Assembly: GCF_009789575.1 (NCBI RefSeq)
Contig: NZ_CP046908.1
Coordinates: 3,687,001 to 3,751,000 of the forward strand
DNA length: 64,000 nt
Origin: Stappia indica
Lineage (GTDB): Bacteria > Pseudomonadota > Alphaproteobacteria > Rhizobiales > Stappiaceae
Reading direction: 5' to 3'
The translations under genes were made by a program, and so were the position numbers. Below the pieces are notes generated by a model. The model did no database searches, was not told where the DNA came from, and saw nothing but the letters and a program-made list of their open reading frames with translations. Shown here piece after piece: positions 59,266-64,000 of this stretch; the stretch's first letter is position 1; every line of letters starts with the position of its first letter.

Positions 59266-60609
59266 ATGAATCTGTCCAACATGCTTGCCCATCGCGCGGA
59301 GACGGGCCGTCCGGTGCGCGTTGCGCTGATCGGTGCGGGAAAATTCGGCTCCATGTACCTGACCCAGGCGCGCCTGACGGTCGGCGTCCATGTCACGGCC
59401 ATCGTCGATCTCGATCCTGCGCGCGCGCGCCGCACGCTGGCGACCTGCGGCTGGCCGGACGAGCAGGCGCGGGCGATGTCGCTGGACGATGCCTGCGCTA
59501 GCGGTGCGACCTTCGTCACCGACGATCTGGCCGCCGTGCTCGCCGACGAGCGGATCGAGGTGGTGATCGAGGCGACGGGCGATCCGTCGGTCGGCATCCG
59601 CCATGCGCTGGCGGTGATCGAGGCCGGCAAGCATGTGGTGATGGTCAATGTCGAGGCCGACGTGCTGGCCGGTCCGCTGCTCGCCCGCCGGGCCGAGCAG
59701 GCCGGCGTCGTCTATTCGCTGGCCTGGGGCGACCAGCCGGCGCTGATCTGCGAGCATGTCGACTGGGCGCGCGCCTGCGGCTTCAAGGTCGTGTGCGCGG
59801 GCAAGGGCACGCGCTACCTCCCGACCTATCATCAGCTGACGCCGGAGACGGTCTGGGACGTTCTGGTCCAGTATCTCGGCATCACCGACCGCAGCCTGAT
59901 CAATCCGAAGATGTTCAACTCGTTCCTCGACGGCACCAAGTCGGGCATCGAGATGACGGCGGTGTGCAACGCCACCGGCCTGCTGCCCCAGCCGGACGGG
60001 TTGTCCTTCCCGCCGGCGAGCCGCTTCGAGCTGTCCACCGTGCTGCGGCCGAAGGAGGCCGGCGGCACCCTGCCGTTCACCGGCACCACCGAGGTCGTCT
60101 CCTCGCTGACGCGCGACGGCGCCGACGTGCCGCATCACCTGGCCATGGGCACCTTCGTGGTGATCGAGGGCGAGACGGACTACGCCCGCCAGTGCTTCCG
60201 CGAGTATCACATGCTGGAAGACGAGACCGGCCGCTATGCCGCGCTCTATCGCCCGACCCACATGATCGGCATGGAGCTCGGCCTGTCGGTCGCCTCCGCC
60301 GTGCTGCGCAAGGAGCCGACCGGCATGCCGCGCGGCTTCGTCGCCGACGTGGTGGCGACCGCCAAGCGCAACCTCAAGGCCGGCGAGATGCTGGACGGCG
60401 AGGGCGGCGCCACCGTGTGGGGCAAGCAGCAGCCGGCCTCCGTGTCGCTGGAGCGCGGCCTGCTGCCGCTCGGCCTTGCCGCCCATGTCAAGCTGGTGCG
60501 CGACATCGCCGAAGGCGAGATGCTGCGCTGGGACGATGTCGCCATCGACATGGACCAGACCGCCGTGCGCATCCGCCGCGAGATGGAAGCCGCCTTCAGC
60601 GCCGGCTGA
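59266..60609 (+). CDS. Homoserine-dehydrogenase-like NAD(P) oxidoreductase with SAF domain
   Basis: A 447-residue protein. The N-terminal Rossmann domain has VALIGAGKFGSMYLTQA and the central EATGDPSVGIRHALAVIEAGKHVVMVNVEADVL, as in homoserine-dehydrogenase-like enzymes. The C-terminal ~90 residues (RNLKAGEMLDGEGG...LPLGLAAHVKLVRDIAEGEMLRWDDV) form an SAF domain. The exact substrate is unknown; this combination appears in enzymes acting on polyol or sugar-acid derivatives. AGGGAGG precedes the start. It is convergent with sdaA. Confidence 0.8.
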   Translation: MNLSNMLAHRAETGRPVRVALIGAGKFGSMYLTQARLTVGVHVTAIVDLDPARARRTLATCGWPDEQARAMSLDDACASGATFVTDDLAAVLADERIEVVIEATGDPSVGIRHALAVIEAGKHVVMVNVEADVLAGPLLARRAEQAGVVYSLAWGDQPALICEHVDWARACGFKVVCAGKGTRYLPTYHQLTPETVWDVLVQYLGITDRSLINPKMFNSFLDGTKSGIEMTAVCNATGLLPQPDGLSFPPASRFELSTVLRPKEAGGTLPFTGTTEVVSSLTRDGADVPHHLAMGTFVVIEGETDYARQCFREYHMLEDETGRYAALYRPTHMIGMELGLSVASAVLRKEPTGMPRGFVADVVATAKRNLKAGEMLDGEGGATVWGKQQPASVSLERGLLPLGLAAHVKLVRDIAEGEMLRWDDVAIDMDQTAVRIRREMEAAFSAG

Positions 60610-60620
60610 GGCACCGGCCC

Positions 60621-62003
60621 TCAGCAGGCCACGACATTGACCGCAAGTCCGCCTTTCGAGGTTTCCTTGTACTTGTCGGTCATGTCGAGGCCGGTCTGGC
60701 GCATCGTCTCGATGCAGCTGTCCAGCGGCACGAAATGCGCGCCGTCGCCCCTCAGCGACAGGGAGGCGGCGGTCACCGCCTTGACCGCGCCGAAGGCATT
60801 GCGCTCGATGCAGGGCACCTGCACCAGCCCGCCGATGGGGTCGCAGGTCATGCCGAGATGGTGCTCCAGCGCGATCTCGGCCGCGTTCTCCACCTGCTCG
60901 TTGGTGCCGCCGAGCGCGGCGCACAGGCCCGCCGCCGCCATCGCCGAGGCCGATCCCACCTCGCCCTGGCAGCCGACCTCCGCGCCGGAGATCGAGGCAT
61001 TCGCCTTGATGATGCCGCCGATTGCGGCCGCCACCAGCAGGAACGAGCGGATGCCCTCCTGGGTGCAGTCCGGGCAGTGGTCGAGATAGTAGCGCAGCAC
61101 CGCCGGCACCACGCCGGCCGCCCCGTTGGTCGGTGCGGTGACCAGCGTGCCGCCGGCCGCGTTCTCCTCGTTCACCGCCATCGCGTAGACGCCGAGCCAG
61201 TCCATCACCGTGTGCTGGAAGGGGCGGTTCTGCCCGGCTTCGCCGATCAGCTTGGCGTGGATCTGGTGGGCCCGCCGCTTGACGTTGAGCCCGCCCGGCA
61301 GGGTGCCGTCGCGCGACAGCCCGCGCTCCAGACAGGCATTCATCACGCTCCAGATGCGGTCGAGCCCGGCGTCCAGGTCGCCGTCGGGGGTTCGCGCCAC
61401 CTCGTTGCGCCGCTTCATCTCGGCGATGGGCAACCCGCTGTCGCGGCCCATTTGCAGCATTTCCGCCGCGCTCTTGAAGGGGAAGGGGACACCCGTCTCT
61501 ACCGTGCCGGCCATCGGCTCGTTCTGCGCGGCAAGCTCCGTCTCGCTGACGACGAAGCCGCCGCCGACCGAATAGAGCGTTTCCTCCGCCAGCACGGCGC
61601 CGCCTGCGTCGAAGGCGCGGAAGATCATGCCGTTGGCATGGCCCGGCAGCGGCGGGCCATAGTCGAAGACGAGATCGGTGGCCGGATCGAAATCCATGTG
61701 GCCGACGCCTTCGACCGCCAGGCGCTTGTCGCGCGTGAGGTTCGCAATCTCCTCCTCCACGCAATCGGGATCGATGGTCGCCGGATCGTGGCCGAGCAGG
61801 CCGAGGCAGATCGCCCGGTCGCTGGCGTGGCCCTTGCCGGTGAAGGCGAGCGAGCCGTGCAGCGACACGGCAAGGCGCGCCGGCTTCAAGCTCTGTTGGC
61901 GCAGCAGATCGAGGAAGCGCGCCGCCGCCACCATCGGCCCCATCGTGTGCGAGGACGATGGGCCGATCCCGATCTTGAAGATGTCGAAGACGCTGATGAA
62001 CAC
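60621..62003 (-). CDS. sdaA: L-serine dehydratase (iron-sulfur type)
   Basis: A 460-residue single-chain L-serine ammonia-lyase converting serine to pyruvate and ammonia. The beta domain opens [21 protein letters not shown]. The alpha domain has Fe-S cysteines in [27 protein letters not shown] and probably the C-terminal Cys (NVVAC). GTG is the start, with GGGAGG five bases upstream. It degrades serine in the cytoplasm. Confidence 0.96.
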   Translation of the reverse strand: MFISVFDIFKIGIGPSSSHTMGPMVAAARFLDLLRQQSLKPARLAVSLHGSLAFTGKGHASDRAICLGLLGHDPATIDPDCVEEEIANLTRDKRLAVEGVGHMDFDPATDLVFDYGPPLPGHANGMIFRAFDAGGAVLAEETLYSVGGGFVVSETELAAQNEPMAGTVETGVPFPFKSAAEMLQMGRDSGLPIAEMKRRNEVARTPDGDLDAGLDRIWSVMNACLERGLSRDGTLPGGLNVKRRAHQIHAKLIGEAGQNRPFQHTVMDWLGVYAMAVNEENAAGGTLVTAPTNGAAGVVPAVLRYYLDHCPDCTQEGIRSFLLVAAAIGGIIKANASISGAEVGCQGEVGSASAMAAAGLCAALGGTNEQVENAAEIALEHHLGMTCDPIGGLVQVPCIERNAFGAVKAVTAASLSLRGDGAHFVPLDSCIETMRQTGLDMTDKYKETSKGGLAVNVVAC

Positions 62004-62019
62004 GTGATCCTCCCGAAAC

Positions 62020-62038
62020 CACCGGCGTGCCGCCGGTG
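62020..62038 (-). promoter_or_regulatory. Hairpin in the sdaA leader
   Basis: A perfect 8-bp CACCGGCG/CGCCGGTG stem with a 3-nt loop, 16 bp upstream of the sdaA start on its leader. It could end the upstream GntR transcript or affect sdaA expression. Confidence 0.4.
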
Positions 62039-62196
62039 CGCTCGGGGGTCTCCCGTCCCCGTCGCGCGGCCGCGATCATGCGTCGGGAATCGCCGCGTGT
62101 CACCCGCTGCCGGTTCTGGTGACGGTTGGGGGAAAATCGCTGTCGCTTTCGAAAGGCGCCAGGGCGGCGTCACGCGTCCCCCTCAGGCGTCCTCCC

Positions 62197-62904
62197 TCAG
62201 GCGTCTTCAGGCCACAGGAAGGCGTAGACCGCGAGCGAAAAGCCGATGTGCTCGACGAGCAGCGCGACCGCGCGGGCGCTGTCGCGGGCGAGCGCCGCGT
62301 CCATCAGCTCCGTGTGATGGGCAAGGCCGAGCGTACGCTCGACGAGGGCCCGGAAGTCGCCCTTCGCCTCCTGCGACAAGCCATGGCGGGCCTGCGGATC
62401 GAACAGCATGTGCCGGTGGTGGCGCTGCAACTGCTCGGTGATCTGCTGCTGGAAGCGCGACAGGCTCTCGGAGCGCCCGGCCGACAGAAGCGCGGCGTGG
62501 AAGGCATCGTGCCGCTCTTCCCACAGCGACATGCCGGCATCGTCGATGCCGGGCTCGGGGGCGGGTGTCAGAGACAGGCGGTGATGGGCGGCGACGATGC
62601 GCGCCTCCCAGTCGGCATCGCCCGCCTCGATGGAGCGCACCAGCAGCGTTTCCTCCACCGTGCGCCGTGCGAGCTGCAGGTCGCGGATCGCCGCGGCGGA
62701 GACCGGCGCGACGCGGTAGCCGCGATTGCGCTCGGAGATCACCAGCCCTTCCGCCTCCAGCCGCGACAGCGCCTCGCGCAGCGGCGTCCAGCCGAGGCCG
62801 TAGCGCGCCTTCAGGCCGGCGACGACCAGCGGCGCGCCGGGCGCAAAGCGGCTGCGCAGCAGGTCGGCCTTCAGCCGCTCATAGGCTTCCTCGGTCTTGG
62901 CCAT
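62197..62904 (-). CDS. GntR-family regulator, FCD subfamily
   Basis: A 235-residue regulator with an N-terminal winged helix (PLVVAGLKARYGLGWTPLREALSRLEAEGLV) and an FCD domain, where WEERHDAFHAALLSAG is the usual metal-binding region. The ATG at 62904 has a GGGAGCCC site; in-frame ATGs further upstream run into the operator and lack ribosome sites. It is divergent from kynureninase and upstream of sdaA on the same strand, so it could govern tryptophan/kynurenine or serine use. Confidence 0.9.
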   Translation of the reverse strand: MAKTEEAYERLKADLLRSRFAPGAPLVVAGLKARYGLGWTPLREALSRLEAEGLVISERNRGYRVAPVSAAAIRDLQLARRTVEETLLVRSIEAGDADWEARIVAAHHRLSLTPAPEPGIDDAGMSLWEERHDAFHAALLSAGRSESLSRFQQQITEQLQRHHRHMLFDPQARHGLSQEAKGDFRALVERTLGLAHHTELMDAALARDSARAVALLVEHIGFSLAVYAFLWPEDA

Positions 62905-62950
62905 GGGCTCCCGGGCTCTGTCGCCGCTTCCGCTTGGAAACGGCATTTTG

Positions 62951-62971
62951 ATATAATCAGATCGATTATAT
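62951..62971. promoter_or_regulatory. Perfect 21-bp dyad, probable GntR operator
   Basis: ATATAATC-AGATC-GATTATAT is a perfect inverted repeat between the GntR gene (46 bp) and kynU (62 bp). Its AT-rich symmetry and central position fit an operator for the divergent pair. Confidence 0.65.
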
Positions 62972-63033
62972 ATAATTCTTGGCACCTGTCGTCCACACTG
63001 TTAGGATCGCCCGCGTCACGACAGGAGATGGAC

Positions 63034-64000
63034 ATGCTGACTGGCCATGGCGCGGCCGGCGGAGCCTCGAACGGGGCGCCCGACATTGCCGCACTCGACC
63101 GCAATGACCCGCTCAAGGACAAGCGCGCGCTTTTCTCGATCCCTGACGGCGTGCTCTATCTCGACGGAAATTCGCTGGGCGTGCTGCCGAGGGCCGTGCC
63201 CGCCCGCCTCGCCGAGGCGGTCACGAAGGAATGGGGCGAAAGCCTCATCCGCGCCTGGAACGAGCATGGCTGGATCGACCTGCCGCAGCGTGTCGGCGAC
63301 CGTATCGCCCGCATCGTTGGTGCTGCGCCCGGCCAGGTGACGGCCTGCGACAGCACCTCGGTCAACGTGTTCAAGGTTCTGGCCGCCGCCCTGGCGCTGC
63401 GCCCGGACCGCAAGGTGATCCTCTCCGACAGCGGTAATTTCCCGACTGATCTCTACATGGCGCAGGGCCTGCGCGACCTGCTCGGCCAGGGCCACGAACT
63501 GAAGATCGTCGCGCCGGAGGAGGTCGAGGCGGCCATCGGCGAGGATGTCGCGGTCGTGATGCTGACCCAGGTCGACTATCGCACCGGCCGTCTGCACGAC
63601 ATGGCGGCGATCACCGCGTTGGCGCATGCCGCCGGCGCGCTGACCATCTGGGATCTTGCCCACTCGGCCGGCGCGCTGCCGGTGGAGCTGGACGCGGCCG
63701 GCGCGGATTTCGCCGTCGGCTGCGGCTACAAATATCTGAACGGCGGCCCCGGCGCCCCGGCCTTCCTCTATGTCGCGCAGCGTCATCTCGATCATGTCGC
63801 GCCGCCGTTGACCGGCTGGATGGGCCATGCCGCGCCCTTCGCCTTCGATCTCGACTACCGTGCCGATACCGGCGTCGGCCGCATGCGCGTCGGCACGCCG
63901 CCGATCCTGTCGCTGGTGGCGCTGGAGGCGGCGCTTGCCGCCTTCGACGGCGTCGACATGGGCGTGCTGCGCGCCAAGTCGATCTCGCTGTCCGAGTTGT
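63034..64000 (+). CDS. kynU: Kynureninase (3' end beyond the window)
   Basis: The first 322 codons of a PLP enzyme that cleaves kynurenine to anthranilate and alanine. Features are LYLDGNSLGVLPRAVPARL, WNEHGWIDLPQRVGDRIA, the SVNVFKVLAAAL cofactor region, WDLAHSAGALPVEL and the PLP Lys in GCGYKYLNGGPGAPAFLYV. Two ATG starts are six bases apart; the second (63034) is spaced correctly from AGGAG at 63023-63027. The probable regulator is the divergent GntR/FCD protein. Confidence 0.95.
   Translation, partial: MLTGHGAAGGASNGAPDIAALDRNDPLKDKRALFSIPDGVLYLDGNSLGVLPRAVPARLAEAVTKEWGESLIRAWNEHGWIDLPQRVGDRIARIVGAAPGQVTACDSTSVNVFKVLAAALALRPDRKVILSDSGNFPTDLYMAQGLRDLLGQGHELKIVAPEEVEAAIGEDVAVVMLTQVDYRTGRLHDMAAITALAHAAGALTIWDLAHSAGALPVELDAAGADFAVGCGYKYLNGGPGAPAFLYVAQRHLDHVAPPLTGWMGHAAPFAFDLDYRADTGVGRMRVGTPPILSLVALEAALAAFDGVDMGVLRAKSISLSEL

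Noticed and set aside
59239-62103. A 954-codon minus-strand open frame spanning sdaA and the antisense of the SAF-domain gene
   Set aside because: It is out of frame with sdaA and has no recognisable domain. Both strands are explained by real genes.

Overview
The window is high-G+C bacterial chromosome (roughly two thirds G+C by eye), densely packed with operons whose genes overlap by ATGA. It looks alphaproteobacterial, probably Hyphomicrobiales and perhaps Stappiaceae-like. That placement is an inference from gene content (TRAP and ABC uptake systems, an AztD/ZinT protein, the thiD-O-S-G-E plus ThiYXZ/TenA arrangement); there is no rRNA marker here. I found no tRNA, rRNA, IS element, phage gene or CRISPR array.

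1-14.6 kb is a stress and transport region. It holds an RND efflux operon (adaptor, pump, start of a response regulator), a redox-type pair (methyltransferase and thioredoxin-reductase-like flavoprotein) divergent from an Rrf2 regulator with a tandem operator, an AztD-ZinT zinc-protein fusion, a lone ddl, and two LysR genes divergent from a TauE/SafE exporter and an MFS exporter.

14.6-34.3 kb is a catabolic island. A minus-strand operon encodes a dipeptide-type ABC importer, an alpha/beta hydrolase and a GntR/FCD regulator. A plus-strand operon has three fumarylacetoacetate-hydrolase-superfamily enzymes. A second minus-strand operon has an SDR, a TRAP importer, two more SDRs and an FAD-dependent oxidoreductase. 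A GntR/FCD regulator and a GST follow. The substrate is unknown. The ABC importer's binding protein appears to be a natural circular permutation of the SBP_bac_5 fold: its canonical C-terminal third comes first, after a normal signal peptide.

35.4-51.6 kb is the most striking region, a compact biosynthetic cluster I cannot match to a described product. In order it encodes a membrane desaturase, ACP, CFA-synthase-like methyltransferase, P450, type II thioesterase, fatty-acyl-AMP ligase, hotdog thioesterase, SyrP-like Fe/2-oxoglutarate oxygenase, class II aldolase, an LnmK/Pnap_2097-like double-hotdog protein, a one-module NRPS with unusual A-PCP-C order, and a type I secretion ABC transporter with its HlyD-type adaptor. 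An AT-rich control region with two long dyads precedes it. The likely logic is fatty acid activation onto the ACP, on-carrier modification, joining to an amino-acid unit, and export. No PPTase, TolC partner or cluster regulator is visible.

51.6-59.2 kb is a thiamin operon behind a complete TPP riboswitch: thiD, thiO, thiS, thiG, thiE, then the pyrimidine-precursor importer thiY/thiZ/thiX with tenA, and a convergent thiN. thiC is absent, so the pyrimidine half may come mainly from salvage.

59.2-64 kb holds amino-acid metabolism genes: an SAF-domain dehydrogenase, L-serine dehydratase, and a GntR/FCD regulator divergent from kynureninase, which is cut by the window end. A perfect 21-bp operator-like dyad lies between the last two.
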